From positions 46,910 through 110,909 of the forward strand of contig NZ_FMYQ01000027.1 in NCBI RefSeq assembly GCF_900096975.1: a DNA stretch of 64,000 nt. The letters are read 5' to 3'. The stretch is from Paraburkholderia lycopersici. GTDB taxonomy: Bacteria; Pseudomonadota; Gammaproteobacteria; Burkholderiales; Burkholderiaceae. Under the pieces are notes generated by a model that was not told where the DNA came from, did no database searches, and saw only the letters and a list, made by a program, of their open reading frames with translations. Positions 46,370-63,781 of the stretch are shown here, piece by piece; within the stretch, counting starts at the first letter, position 1, and every line of letters begins with the position of its first letter. Made by a program: the position numbers and the translations under genes.

Positions 46370-46750
46370 TTACTTCGCAGCCTTCGCGCGCTTCGCGCCG
46401 TACTTCGAACGAGCCTGCTTACGATCCTTGACGCCCTGGGTATCCAGCGAGCCACGAACCATGTGGTAACGCACACCCGGCAAGTCCTTCACACGGCCAC
46501 CGCGGATCAGCACGACCGAGTGTTCCTGCAGGTTGTGGCCTTCACCACCGATGTACGAAATGACTTCGAAGCCGTTCGTCAGGCGCACCTTGGCGACCTT
46601 ACGGAGTGCCGAGTTCGGCTTCTTCGGCGTCGTCGTGTACACGCGGGTGCACACGCCGCGACGCTGCGGGCAGTCCTGCAAGGCCGGCGACTTGCTCTTC
46701 GTAGCTTCCGAAGCGCGGCCTTTGCGAACCAGTTGATTGATGGTTGGCAT
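46370..46750 (-). CDS. rpsL: Ribosomal protein uS12
   Basis: A 126-aa decoding-centre protein: MPTINQLVRKGRASEATKSK, TTPKKPNSALRKVAKVRL and GGRVKDLPGVRYHMVRG. The lysines equivalent to Lys43 and Lys88 are the wild-type residues, so no streptomycin-resistance change is seen. First gene of the str operon. Confidence 0.98.
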   Translation of the reverse strand: MPTINQLVRKGRASEATKSKSPALQDCPQRRGVCTRVYTTTPKKPNSALRKVAKVRLTNGFEVISYIGGEGHNLQEHSVVLIRGGRVKDLPGVRYHMVRGSLDTQGVKDRKQARSKYGAKRAKAAK

Positions 46751-46920
46751 TGTTTATTCCTGAAATTGAACAAAATCGACGCATTTATTTCCGGGCAAAG
46801 CGGAAAAGCGTGCGTATCGAACCCCGGAACTCGCTAAATGACGTTCGCTTTCGCCGCGTTTTTATGAATTCGGATGAATTCAACCGACGAACACGCACAT
46901 CCCAAGAACCGGAACCCAGC

Positions 46921-46950
46921 ATGATATTCCGAAAATACCAAGCGAGTCAA
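46921..46950 (-). promoter_or_regulatory. Sigma70-type promoter of the str operon
   Basis: TTGACT (46945-46950) and TATCAT (46921-46926) are 18 bases apart on the minus strand, giving a leader of about 160 bases before rpsL. The -35 box lies inside an imperfect hairpin (46928-46969) after recQ. Confidence 0.6.
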
Positions 46951-47036
46951 CGGCTTGCGATATTTCGGATGACCGAGGATGTGACAGCGCCGCGACGATC
47001 CGGCGGCTTTTGGATACCGGTGTAAAAACTCGCGGC

Positions 47037-48884
47037 TTACTCGTCGCCGACGACCTCGACGAGCTCCTCGCCGAAGCGCTCGAGCTTGCGTGCGCCGATG
47101 CCCGGAATGTCGCGCAGCTCGTCGACCGATTCCGGTCCGGTGCGCGCGATTTCCGCCAGCGTGGCGTCGTGAAAAATGACGTAGGCCGGCACACCCTCGC
47201 TCTTCGCGGTTTCGGTCCGCCAAAGGCGCAGCCGCTCCCAACGCGATCGCTGACGCGGGCTCATGCCAAGGGTTGGATCGGCGCGCTCGCTCGTGCGCCC
47301 CGAGGCGGCGCGCGTGCGCGTGGGCTTCACATAACGGCGCATCGTGACCTTCTGCTCGCCTTTGAGCACCGGTTTGCTCGCCTCGGTGAGCACGAGCGAG
47401 CCGAAACCGTCGTGGTCGACGGTGAGGTAACCGAACGCCACCAGCTGCCGGAAGATCGCCCGCCATTCGGCTTCCGAAAGCGCGGAGCCAATGCCGAACG
47501 TGGAGATTTTCTCGTGCCCGCGCTGCAGGATTTTCTCGTTGCGGTTGCCGCGCAGGATGTCGATCAGGTGACCCGCGCCGAAGTTGAAACCGCTCGCGCG
47601 CTGGGCGCGAAACACGCAGGAGAGCGCCATTTGCGCTTCGCGCGTGGCGTCCCATGTGGCGGGCGGCTCGAGACACGTGTCGCAGTTGCCGCACGGCTGG
47701 CTCTCCTCGCCGAAGTACGCGAGCAGGCGCACCCGGCGGCACGAGGCGGCTTCGCACAAACCGAGCAGCGCGTCGAGCTTGCCCGTCTGTACGCGTTTGT
47801 GCTGCTCGTCGGCTTCGGACTCGTCGATCATCTTGCGCTGCTGCACGACGTCGCCGAGACCGTAGGCCATCCATGCATTGGCCGCCAGCCCGTCGCGGCC
47901 CGCGCGGCCCGTTTCCTGATAGTAGCCTTCCACGCTCTTGGGCAAATCCAGGTGCGCGACGAAGCGCACATCCGGCTTGTCGATCCCCATGCCGAACGCG
48001 ATCGTGGCACACATCACCACGCCCTCCTCGCGCTGGAACAGCTCCTGGTGCCTCTGGCGCACCTCGAACTCCATGCCGGCGTGGTACGGCAGCGCGCGTA
48101 GCCCCTGGCCTTTGAGCCACTCCGCAGTTTCCTCGACCTTGCGGCGCGAGAGGCAGTACACAACGCCCGCATCCGTGGTGCCGTCGGCGCGCGTATGCTC
48201 CGCGCGAATGAAGTCGAGCAACTGTGCACGCGCATTGTCCTTTTCGACGATGCGGTAGCGGATGTTCGGCCGGTCGAAGCTCGAGACGAACACGCGGGCG
48301 TCGTCGAGCGCGAGACGATGCACGATCTCGTCGCGGGTGATGGCGTCGGCCGTCGCTGTGAGCGCGATGCGCGGCACGTTCGGAAAGCGCTCGTGCAGCA
48401 CCGAGAGCTGGATGTACTCGGGCCGGAAATCGTGCCCCCATTGCGATACGCAGTGCGCCTCGTCGATCGCGAAGAGACCGATGCGCGTGCGCTCGAGCAA
48501 ATCGAGAAAGCGCGGCGTCATAAGACGCTCGGGCGCAACATAAAGCAGATCGAGATCGCCCTCGCGCAGAGCCCGCTCGGTGGCCGCCGCTTCGGCCGCG
48601 CTCAACGTCGAATTGAGATACGCCGCGCGCACGCCGACTTCCGTGAGCGCGGCCACCTGGTCCTGCATGAGCGCGATGAGCGGCGAGACGACGATGCCCG
48701 CCCCCTGCCCCGCTTCCTGGCGCACGAGCGCCGGAATCTGGTAGCACAGCGACTTGCCTCCGCCGGTCGGCATGAGCACCAGCGAATCCCCGCCCGCCGC
48801 GACGTGCTCGACGATCTCGGCTTGCTGCCCTCTAAACGCGGGATAACCGAAGACTTCGTTGAGGATTTCGAGCGAGCGGGACAT
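47037..48884 (-). CDS. recQ: ATP-dependent DNA helicase RecQ
   Basis: A 615-aa 3'-5' helicase in recombination and fork repair. Walker A is MPTGGGKSLCYQ, Walker B is DEAH with VSQWGHDFRPEY after it, and motif VI is YYQETGRAGRDG. The zinc site has CRRVRLLAYFGE and CGNCDTCLEPP. A winged helix and a C-terminal HRDC domain (LRDIPGIGARKLERFGEEL) follow. The ATG at 48884 starts MSRSLEILNEVFGY; upstream readings lack similarity. Confidence 0.96.
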   Translation of the reverse strand: MSRSLEILNEVFGYPAFRGQQAEIVEHVAAGGDSLVLMPTGGGKSLCYQIPALVRQEAGQGAGIVVSPLIALMQDQVAALTEVGVRAAYLNSTLSAAEAAATERALREGDLDLLYVAPERLMTPRFLDLLERTRIGLFAIDEAHCVSQWGHDFRPEYIQLSVLHERFPNVPRIALTATADAITRDEIVHRLALDDARVFVSSFDRPNIRYRIVEKDNARAQLLDFIRAEHTRADGTTDAGVVYCLSRRKVEETAEWLKGQGLRALPYHAGMEFEVRQRHQELFQREEGVVMCATIAFGMGIDKPDVRFVAHLDLPKSVEGYYQETGRAGRDGLAANAWMAYGLGDVVQQRKMIDESEADEQHKRVQTGKLDALLGLCEAASCRRVRLLAYFGEESQPCGNCDTCLEPPATWDATREAQMALSCVFRAQRASGFNFGAGHLIDILRGNRNEKILQRGHEKISTFGIGSALSEAEWRAIFRQLVAFGYLTVDHDGFGSLVLTEASKPVLKGEQKVTMRRYVKPTRTRAASGRTSERADPTLGMSPRQRSRWERLRLWRTETAKSEGVPAYVIFHDATLAEIARTGPESVDELRDIPGIGARKLERFGEELVEVVGDE

Positions 48885-49221
48885 GGAAGGGCGGAGTTCT
48901 GGAGCGGGTCGGCGCATTTTACCAACCACCAGGCATGCCAAACACCCAATCGAAGCACGTTGGACGAACGGTAGAGGCTATGCGCCCGCCGGGCGGCCGT
49001 TTGTACCTCTCCGTCCGGGACACGCGGACGGATGACGATGGACGGCGCGTCCGTTGCGCCGCGCAGCGGGAAGCGAGCGGCGACAAGGCGGGAACCGGCT
49101 ACGAGCGGGGCGAACGGTGAAGACGCGGGACGATGCGGGGAAACGACGGAATGCGCAGGCAGATGTGCCCGCGCGACAGCTGGCTTACCCGTTTCGAACC
49201 GGCGCCAGCGCGGCGCAGGTC
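48885..49221. other. Spacer between the small membrane gene and recQ
   Basis: Base composition is like the rest of the window. A short stem CGTCCG/CGGACG is near 49010-49030. I see no gene, strong promoter or terminator in it. Confidence 0.4.
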
Positions 49222-49497
49222 CTAGCGCGCGGGCATCCGGGCGACGCGAATGCTTCCGATGATGGCCACGAGCCCCACCGGAATGAACACGAGCGAGCCG
49301 AGCGTAATCAGGAATGCGCCCATCTTGACCCGGCCGGCGACCTGCATGATGAAGCCGATGATGATAAAGGCCCAAACCACGAGAAACGTCGCGAAGAACC
49401 ACGCGGCCTGCTGAATCCCGACGTGATGCAGCAGATACGAAAAGATGCCGACCGACGCCAGCAGATTCAGAAACAGACCGGCCCCAACGACCCTCAT
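49222..49497 (-). CDS. Small membrane protein of unknown function
   Basis: A 91-aa hydrophobic protein with about three membrane helices: LFLNLLASVGIFSYLLHHVG, AWFFATFLVVWAFIIIGFIM and LITLGSLVFIPVGLVAIIG, ending IRVARMPAR. I do not recognise the family. The ATG at 49497 and codon use like its neighbours argue for a real gene. It lies alone between rpoC and recQ. Confidence 0.65.
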   Translation of the reverse strand: MRVVGAGLFLNLLASVGIFSYLLHHVGIQQAAWFFATFLVVWAFIIIGFIMQVAGRVKMGAFLITLGSLVFIPVGLVAIIGSIRVARMPAR

Positions 49498-49670
49498 GAT
49501 TACCGCCTCCAGATTCAGATGATGTGGCCCGAGCCGGACGAAACGCCGCGGGCTGACAGACTTGGCGCGCTACGTTAGCACGCCTCACCGACGCGCGCAG
49601 CGGCCGCGCCAGCGCTGCGGCACGAGGCCGCAGACATGACTACGTCACGCACGGCATGGCCAGCGCACGC

Positions 49671-49707
49671 AAAAAAAAGCCGCCCGGTTCAAACCAGAGC
49701 GGCTTTT
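49671..49707 (-). terminator. Terminator of the rplKAJL-rpoBC operon
   Basis: AAAAGCCGC (49675-49683) and GCGGCTTTT (49699-49707) form the stem; eight T residues follow on the minus strand, 35 bases past rpoC. Confidence 0.92.
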
Positions 49708-49741
49708 GCGAGGCCAGGAGGCGGCTTGCGCCGCCCCGTGC

Positions 49742-53992
<4,251 letters not shown>

Positions 53993-54013
53993 TGCCTTCT
54001 CTCCGTAGTCCGA

Positions 54014-58120
<4,107 letters not shown>

Positions 58121-58433
58121 ACGATCTCCGAATCACGGCGGGTAGGACGACCCGAGTGTTCACCGACTGAGACCCGATGGCTTCGCGAGCCCTGGAAGCT
58201 TGGTGGTTGGCCTCTACCAACCGCTGGCTGACGGCAACGGATTTCGGCTTGTCATAACGTGCCCGCTGCCCGACCAAACTTGCCTTCTGCAGTCGCTTCA
58301 GAAGACAAAGAGAATCGCCGCCCGCCACGATGAATCCTCGCAGCGAAAGACGGTTTTCTTTGGCTTCTGGGTTCCACATTCCCGCCTCCGACTCGTCAAA
58401 ATCGAACACAAAAACGCAGAACCCACAAAGCAC

Positions 58434-58466
58434 AAAAAGGCCGGCGGTGTAAAAACCGCCAGCCTT
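58434..58466 (-). terminator. rplL-rpoB attenuator hairpin
   Basis: AAGGCTGGCGGT and ACCGCCGGCCTT (read on the minus strand) form a 12-bp stem with one wobble pair, followed by TTTTT, 18 bases after rplL. In E. coli a similar attenuator lowers rpoBC expression relative to the L10-L12 genes. The rest of the spacer (58121-58433) has no gene that I can support. Confidence 0.75.
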
Positions 58467-58484
58467 CGCACAGCGCGCTGAAAC

Positions 58485-58859
58485 TTACTTGATTTCAGCC
58501 TTCGCGCCGGCTTCTTCCAGCTTCTTCTTCGCTTCTTCAGCAGCAGCCTTGGGCACCGCTTCCTTCACGGGCTTCGGTGCGCCGTCGACCAGGTCCTTCG
58601 CTTCCTTCAGGCCGAGACCCGTCAGTTCACGAACGGCCTTGATGACCGACACCTTGTTCGCGCCGGCTTCAGCCAGGATGACCGTGAATTCGGTCTGCTC
58701 TTCAGCAGCAGCAGCAGCGCCGCCGCCTGCCGGGCCAGCGACTGCCACAGCAGCTGCCGACACGCCAAACTTCTCTTCGAATGCCTTGACCAGTTCGTTC
58801 AGTTCGAGAACCGACATCGCGCCAACGGCTTCGAGGATGTCTTCTTTTGCGATTGCCAT
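58485..58859 (-). CDS. rplL: Ribosomal protein bL12
   Basis: A 124-aa stalk protein. An N-terminal dimerisation helix (MAIAKEDILEAVGAMSVLEL), an Ala/Gly hinge (VAGPAGGGAAAAAEE) and the factor-binding domain (KVSVIKAVRELTGLGLKEAK) are evident. Multiple copies bind L10. Confidence 0.98.
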   Translation of the reverse strand: MAIAKEDILEAVGAMSVLELNELVKAFEEKFGVSAAAVAVAGPAGGGAAAAAEEQTEFTVILAEAGANKVSVIKAVRELTGLGLKEAKDLVDGAPKPVKEAVPKAAAEEAKKKLEEAGAKAEIK

Positions 58860-58925
58860 TTGAAATTACTCCAGATTTGAATTCGGAAACAGCTAGCGAT
58901 CCTTCTCGCCCGCTCGTGTTCGCTA

Positions 58926-59423
58926 TTAAGCAGCTTCGGCTTGCTTCTTTTCCGCCAGCGCGGCCAAAGCGCGCGCCATACCGGAAACCGGAGCCTGCAT
59001 AACGAACAGCAGCTTCGAGAGCAGTTCTTCGCGGCTCGGGATGCTGGCCAGCGCTTGCACGCCTGCCTTATCCATCACCTTGCCTTCGTAGGAACCAGCC
59101 TTGATGACCAACTTGTCATTGCCCTTCGCGAAGTCATTGACGACCTTCGCAGCAGCAATGGCATCTTCCGAGATGCCGTAGATCAGGGGGCCAGTCATCT
59201 GCTCTGCCAGCGGAGCAAACGGGGTACCTTCGACAGCGCGACGCGCCAGCGTGTTCTTCAACACGCGCAGGTACACCTGCTGCTCGCGCGCTTTCGCGCG
59301 CAGCTTGGTCAGATCGCCAACCGCGATTCCACGATACTCGGCCAGCACCATGGTCTGAGCCTTCGCGACGTGCGCGGAGACTTCAGCCACGACGGCCTGC
59401 TTACCTTCTTTGTTCAGTGGCAC
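58926..59423 (-). CDS. rplJ: Ribosomal protein uL10
   Basis: A 165-aa stalk base protein: MPLNKEGKQAVVAEVSAHVA and VLAEYRGIAVGDLTKLRAKA. The start is a GTG at 59423 with GGAGG 6 bases upstream. In E. coli L10 with L12 represses its own mRNA through the leader. Confidence 0.97.
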   Translation of the reverse strand: MPLNKEGKQAVVAEVSAHVAKAQTMVLAEYRGIAVGDLTKLRAKAREQQVYLRVLKNTLARRAVEGTPFAPLAEQMTGPLIYGISEDAIAAAKVVNDFAKGNDKLVIKAGSYEGKVMDKAGVQALASIPSREELLSKLLFVMQAPVSGMARALAALAEKKQAEAA

Positions 59424-59734
59424 GGTTAACCTCCAGATTCGACATTCAACGCTCTCGCGCCAGATGCCGCGTTCAACAACGGCGACCGACCAGTCCGGAG
59501 TAAATCAGCTTGCATCGCCGGGCGTTACCGCCCGCTTCCGCTCACATCAGCACTTCAAAACTTTTTCGGGTTCGCCATCTGCGTTGGCTTTGCATTAAGG
59601 ACGCGCCCAACTGCTGCACTTCCGCCAACGGTCTTTGACAACCGGTTGTGCCGCGCAGACTGCCGCTTCACAACCGCCCAAAGCCCTTTAAACCCGCGCT
59701 GCACCCCTTTGGGGGGCCCAACGCGGCATAACTA
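59424..59734 (-). promoter_or_regulatory. Spacer and probable L10 leader before rplJ
   Basis: A 311-base spacer with no gene. Its GC-rich repeats, including GGGCGGTAACGCCC, can form hairpins, and its position matches the L10(L12)4-binding leader that controls rplJL in other proteobacteria. The exact structure was not resolved by eye. Confidence 0.55.
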
Positions 59735-60430
59735 TTACGCTGCGAGCGACGTCTGGTCGACGCGAACGCCAACACCCATCGTGCTCGACACCGCGATCTT
59801 GCGCAGGTACACGCCCTTGCTCGTCGCCGGCTTTGCCTTGTTCAGCGCGTCGAGAAGCGCGTCAAGGTTGCTGCGCAGCGCTGCCGGCTCGAACGACGCC
59901 CGGCCAATGGTCGCGTGGATGATACCGGCCTTATCGACACGGAATTGCACCTGACCAGCCTTCGCGTTCTTGACCGCGGTCGCCACGTCCGGCGTCACGG
60001 TGCCGACCTTCGGGTTCGGCATCAGGCCACGCGGGCCGAGGATCTGGCCGAGCGTACCGACGACGCGCATCGTGTCCGGCGAAGCGATCACGATGTCGAA
60101 GTTCAGGTTGCCGCCCTTGATCTGTTCAGCGAGATCTTCCATACCGACGATTTCTGCGCCGGCTGCCTTGGCCTGCTCAGCCTTTTCGCCTTGCGCGAAC
60201 ACCGCGACGCGGACCGACTTGCCGGTGCCCGCAGGCAGAACGACCGAGCCGCGAACGACCTGGTCCGACTTCTTCGCGTCGATGCCGAGCTGCACTGCAA
60301 CGTCGATCGATTCGTCGAACTTCGCCGTGGCGCACTCCTTCACGAGCGACAGCGCGTCGCCGATCGGGTATTGCTTCTGGCGGTCGATCTTGGCGGCCAG
60401 AGCCTGTTGACGCTTGGAAACCTTAGCCAT
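59735..60430 (-). CDS. rplA: Ribosomal protein uL1
   Basis: A 231-aa stalk protein that releases deacylated tRNA: IDVAVQLGIDAKKSDQVVRG, GPRGLMPNPKVGTVTPDVA. Its ATG directly abuts the rplK stop. L1 represses the rplKA mRNA in E. coli. Confidence 0.98.
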   Translation of the reverse strand: MAKVSKRQQALAAKIDRQKQYPIGDALSLVKECATAKFDESIDVAVQLGIDAKKSDQVVRGSVVLPAGTGKSVRVAVFAQGEKAEQAKAAGAEIVGMEDLAEQIKGGNLNFDIVIASPDTMRVVGTLGQILGPRGLMPNPKVGTVTPDVATAVKNAKAGQVQFRVDKAGIIHATIGRASFEPAALRSNLDALLDALNKAKPATSKGVYLRKIAVSSTMGVGVRVDQTSLAA

Positions 60431-60862
60431 TTACACGCCCTCCACGGTGATGCCCATCGAGCGGGCGCTGCCAGCGATCGTGCGAACCGCTGCGTCCATA
60501 TCGGCTGCCGTAAGGTCCGGCATCTTGGTCTTGGCGATTTCCTCGGCTTGCGCGCGGGTGATCTTGCCAACCTTGTCGGTGTGCGGCTTGCTCGAACCCT
60601 TGTCGACCTTCGCTGCCTTCTTGATCAGAACCGTAGCCGGCGGCGTCTTCAGGACGAACGTGAAGCTCTTGTCTGCGAATGCCGTGATGACGACCGGGAC
60701 CGGCAGACCCGGCTCCATCGCTTGAGTCTGCGCGTTGAATGCCTTGCAGAACTCCATGATGTTCAGGCCGCGCTGACCGAGTGCCGGACCGACCGGCGGC
60801 GACGGGTTGGCTTTACCTGCAGGAATCTGCAGCTTGATAAAGCCGATGATTTTCTTTGCCAT
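60431..60862 (-). CDS. rplK: Ribosomal protein uL11
   Basis: A 143-aa GTPase-centre protein: KLQIPAGKANPSPPVGPALG with the conserved prolines, and the C-terminal RNA-binding domain ending SARSMGITVEGV. First ribosomal gene of the operon, 191 bases after nusG. Confidence 0.98.
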   Translation of the reverse strand: MAKKIIGFIKLQIPAGKANPSPPVGPALGQRGLNIMEFCKAFNAQTQAMEPGLPVPVVITAFADKSFTFVLKTPPATVLIKKAAKVDKGSSKPHTDKVGKITRAQAEEIAKTKMPDLTAADMDAAVRTIAGSARSMGITVEGV

Positions 60863-61053
60863 GTTGAAAACCTCTTTGGAACGCGTGAGCGTTCTGGTGA
60901 GTGATAGCGCGCGTTCGCCGCAATCTTCGCTGTGTCAACAGCTTGCGCAGCATTTACAGCCGACCGGACTACTGGCGCTCCTCTACGGCCATTACGCGGA
61001 CCGTAAGCGCGGAAAGCGGACCGCACCCTAAGGCACGATCCGTCGTATTCGAT

Positions 61054-61611
61054 TTACAGCTTTTCGACCTGGCCGAATTCGAGCTCGACCGGCGTGGCAC
61101 GCCCGAAAATGGTGACGGAGACCCGGACACGCGACTTTTCGTAGTTGACTTCTTCGACGCTGCCGTTGAAGTCCGTGAACGGACCTTCCTTCACGCGGAC
61201 CATCTCGCCGACTTCGAACAGGGTCTTGGGGCGCGGCTTCTCCACGCCTTCCTGCATCTGCGACATGATCTTTTCGACTTCGCGCGGCGAAATCGGGCTC
61301 GGGCGATTACGCGCCCCGCCGACGAAACCAGTCACCTTGGCCGTGTTCTTCACGAGGTGCCACGTTTCGTCTGTCATTTCCATCTCGACCAAGACGTAGC
61401 CCGGGAAGAAACGACGCTCGGTCACCGATTTGTGACCGCCCTTCACCTCGACCACTTCTTCAGTCGGCACGAGGATCTGGCCAAATTTGTCCTGCATGCC
61501 AGCACGTTCGATGCGCTCCTGAAGCGCACGTTGCACGCTCTTCTCCATGCCGGAGTAGGCGTGCACTACATACCAACGTTTTCCGCTCGGGGATGCCGGT
61601 GTATCGCTCAT
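61054..61611 (-). CDS. nusG: Transcription antitermination factor NusG
   Basis: A 185-aa elongation factor with the NGN domain (KRWYVVHAYSGMEKSVQRAL, FFPGYVLVEMEM) and a C-terminal KOW domain (GEMVRVKEGPFTDFNGSVEE). It links RNA polymerase to Rho or to ribosomal S10. The ATG is one base past the secE stop. Confidence 0.98.
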   Translation of the reverse strand: MSDTPASPSGKRWYVVHAYSGMEKSVQRALQERIERAGMQDKFGQILVPTEEVVEVKGGHKSVTERRFFPGYVLVEMEMTDETWHLVKNTAKVTGFVGGARNRPSPISPREVEKIMSQMQEGVEKPRPKTLFEVGEMVRVKEGPFTDFNGSVEEVNYEKSRVRVSVTIFGRATPVELEFGQVEKL

Positions 61612-61612
61612 A

Positions 61613-61993
61613 TCATTTCCAACCCAGAATCGCCGAGAAAATCACCCACTCGATGGATTTGTCGCAAACCCACAGAATGATGGCCATTGCCAGCACAAAA
61701 CCGAAGACCACCAGCGTCGTTTGCGTGGCCTCTTTGCGAGTCGGCCAGACGACCTTGCGAACTTCCTTGTACGAGTCTTTGGCAAATGCGATGAAGCTCT
61801 TGCCAGGCGCCGAGAGAAGACCGACTACCACCCCCGCGATCACGCCCACTGCGAGCGCCGCACCGCGGACATACCACTCCTGGCTACCGAGCCAGTAGAA
61901 CCCTACGAACCCGGCCACAACCAACAATACACCCGCCCCAAGCATCAGCTTGTCGCTGGAAGTATTAACAGTTTCGACGGAAGGATTCGCCAT
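61613..61993 (-). CDS. secE: Protein translocase subunit SecE
   Basis: A 126-aa long-form SecE with three membrane helices: LMLGAGVLLVVAGFVGFYW, AALAVGVIAGVVVGLLS and TLVVFGFVLAMAIILWVCD. The conserved amphipathic KDSYKEVRKVVWPTRKEATQ precedes the last helix. It lies 37 bases after tRNA-Trp with no terminator between. Confidence 0.97.
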   Translation of the reverse strand: MANPSVETVNTSSDKLMLGAGVLLVVAGFVGFYWLGSQEWYVRGAALAVGVIAGVVVGLLSAPGKSFIAFAKDSYKEVRKVVWPTRKEATQTTLVVFGFVLAMAIILWVCDKSIEWVIFSAILGWK

Positions 61994-62030
61994 AACACCT
62001 TAAAGAACAACGCGCCGTAGCGCGGGAAGT

Positions 62031-62106
62031 TGGCAGGGGCAGAGGGAATCGAACCCCCAACCTTCGGTTTTGGAGACCGACGCTCTGCCAGTTGAGCTAT
62101 ACCCCT
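62031..62106 (-). tRNA. tRNA-Trp (CCA anticodon)
   Basis: A 76-base cloverleaf beginning AGGGGTATAGCTCAACTGG, with the CTCCAAA anticodon loop, a GGTTCGATTCC T-arm, and an encoded 3' CCA. It lies between tufB and secE. Confidence 0.97.
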
Positions 62107-62116
62107 AAACCATTTT

Positions 62117-62140
62117 GGGGTTGGCGGCATCGCCAACCCC
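62117..62140 (-). other. Perfect hairpin between tufB and tRNA-Trp
   Basis: GGGGTTGGCG and CGCCAACCCC with a 4-base loop. No T run follows on the minus strand, so it may be an RNA processing or 3' end stabilising element rather than a terminator. Confidence 0.6.
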
Positions 62141-62176
62141 GAAACCACTCAGTCGATCAACGAGACTGGCAAAAAC

Positions 62177-63367
62177 TTACTCGATGATCTTGGCGACGAC
62201 ACCGGCGCCGACGGTACGGCCGCCTTCGCGGATTGCGAAGCGCAGACCTTCTTCCATCGCGATCGGCGCAATCAGCTTCACCGTGATCGACACGTTGTCG
62301 CCCGGCATCACCATTTCCTTGTCCTTCGGCAGCTCGATCGAGCCCGTCACGTCCGTCGTACGGAAGTAGAACTGCGGACGGTAGTTGTTGAAGAACGGCG
62401 TGTGGCGGCCGCCTTCGTCCTTGCTCAGCACGTACACTTCCGCCGTGAAGTGCGTGTGCGGCGTGATCGAACCCGGCTTGGCCAGCACCTGGCCGCGCTC
62501 CACGTCTTCACGCTTCGTGCCGCGCAGCAGGATACCGACGTTGTCGCCTGCCTGACCCTGGTCGAGCAGCTTGCGGAACATTTCCACGCCCGTGCAGGTC
62601 GTCTTCACCGTCGGCTTGATACCGACGATCTCGATTTCCTCGCCGACCTTGATGACGCCGCGCTCGACGCGACCCGTCACCACCGTGCCGCGGCCCGAGA
62701 TCGAGAACACGTCTTCCACCGGCATCAGGAACGCGCCGTCAACCGCGCGCTCCGGCGTCGGGATGTACGTGTCCAGCGCGTCGGCCAGGTTCATGATCGC
62801 CACTTCGCCCAGCTCGCCCTTGTCGCCTTCGAGCGCCAGCTTCGCCGAACCCTTGATGATCGGCGTGTCGTCGCCCGGGAAGTCGTACTTCGACAGGAGT
62901 TCGCGCACTTCCATTTCGACCAGCTCGAGCAGCTCGGCGTCGTCGACCATGTCGCACTTGTTCAGGAACACGATGATGTACGGCACGCCAACCTGACGGG
63001 CCAGCAGGATGTGCTCGCGCGTCTGCGGCATCGGGCCGTCGGCGGCCGAGCACACCAGGATCGCGCCGTCCATCTGCGCGGCGCCCGTGATCATGTTCTT
63101 CACGTAGTCGGCGTGGCCCGGGCAGTCGACGTGTGCGTAGTGGCGGTTGGCCGTTTCGTACTCGACGTGCGCGGTGTTGATCGTGATGCCGCGCGCCTTT
63201 TCTTCCGGCGCTGCGTCGATCTGGTCGTACGCCTTCGCCTCGCCGCCGAACTTCGCGGTCAGAACCGTCGTGATCGCTGCCGTCAGCGTGGTCTTGCCGT
63301 GGTCAACGTGACCGATCGTGCCCACGTTCACGTGCGGCTTGGTCCGCTCAAACTTACCCTTGGCCAT
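62177..63367 (-). CDS. tufB: Elongation factor Tu, copy B
   Basis: Encodes the same 396-aa protein as tufA, with all GTPase motifs intact. It lies in the classic tRNA-Tyr, tRNA-Gly, tRNA-Thr, tufB unit found in many proteobacteria, with its own strong promoter upstream of tRNA-Tyr. Synonymous differences from tufA cluster in codons 2-8. Confidence 0.98.
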   Translation of the reverse strand: MAKGKFERTKPHVNVGTIGHVDHGKTTLTAAITTVLTAKFGGEAKAYDQIDAAPEEKARGITINTAHVEYETANRHYAHVDCPGHADYVKNMITGAAQMDGAILVCSAADGPMPQTREHILLARQVGVPYIIVFLNKCDMVDDAELLELVEMEVRELLSKYDFPGDDTPIIKGSAKLALEGDKGELGEVAIMNLADALDTYIPTPERAVDGAFLMPVEDVFSISGRGTVVTGRVERGVIKVGEEIEIVGIKPTVKTTCTGVEMFRKLLDQGQAGDNVGILLRGTKREDVERGQVLAKPGSITPHTHFTAEVYVLSKDEGGRHTPFFNNYRPQFYFRTTDVTGSIELPKDKEMVMPGDNVSITVKLIAPIAMEEGLRFAIREGGRTVGAGVVAKIIE

Positions 63368-63476
63368 TTTCGACTCCTAAGAGGATTTTTCCGTACGTTG
63401 CGCGGGGCGCGCAAACAATCACTGGCTTGCTGCTGCCTGCTCGATGCGAGGCCTCGGAGGCTCGCTAGATACCGGC

Positions 63477-63551
<75 letters not shown>

Positions 63552-63567
63552 AATTACTTCATTTCGC

Positions 63568-63641
63568 TGGAGCGGGTGAAGGGAATCGAACCCTCGTCGT
63601 AAGCTTGGAAGGCTTCTGCTCTACCATTGAGCTACACCCGC
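63568..63641 (-). tRNA. tRNA-Gly (TCC anticodon)
   Basis: A 74-base cloverleaf GCGGGTGTAGCTCAATGGTA onward, with the loop CTTCCAA, a GGGTTCGATTCCC T-arm and an encoded CCA. Confidence 0.97.
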
Positions 63642-63681
63642 AAGGATTGCCGATTCCCGACACTTAACTACAGCTGAATTC

Positions 63682-63767
63682 TGGTGGAGGAGGTTGGATT
63701 CGAACCAACGTAGGCGTAAGCCAACAGATTTACAGTCTGCCCCCTTTAGCCACTCGGGCACCCCTCC
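63682..63767 (-). tRNA. tRNA-Tyr (GTA anticodon)
   Basis: An 86-base tRNA with a long variable arm: GGAGGGGTGCCCGAGTGGCT onward, the GTA anticodon in CTGTAAATC, a GGTTCGAATCC T-arm and an encoded CCA. Confidence 0.97.
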
Positions 63768-63781
63768 GCAGAGAACTGATG

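Noticed and set aside
60933..60938. TTGACA on the minus strand between nusG and rplK as a promoter
   Set aside because: No acceptable -10 box at 16-18 bases; the sequence there is AACGCG.
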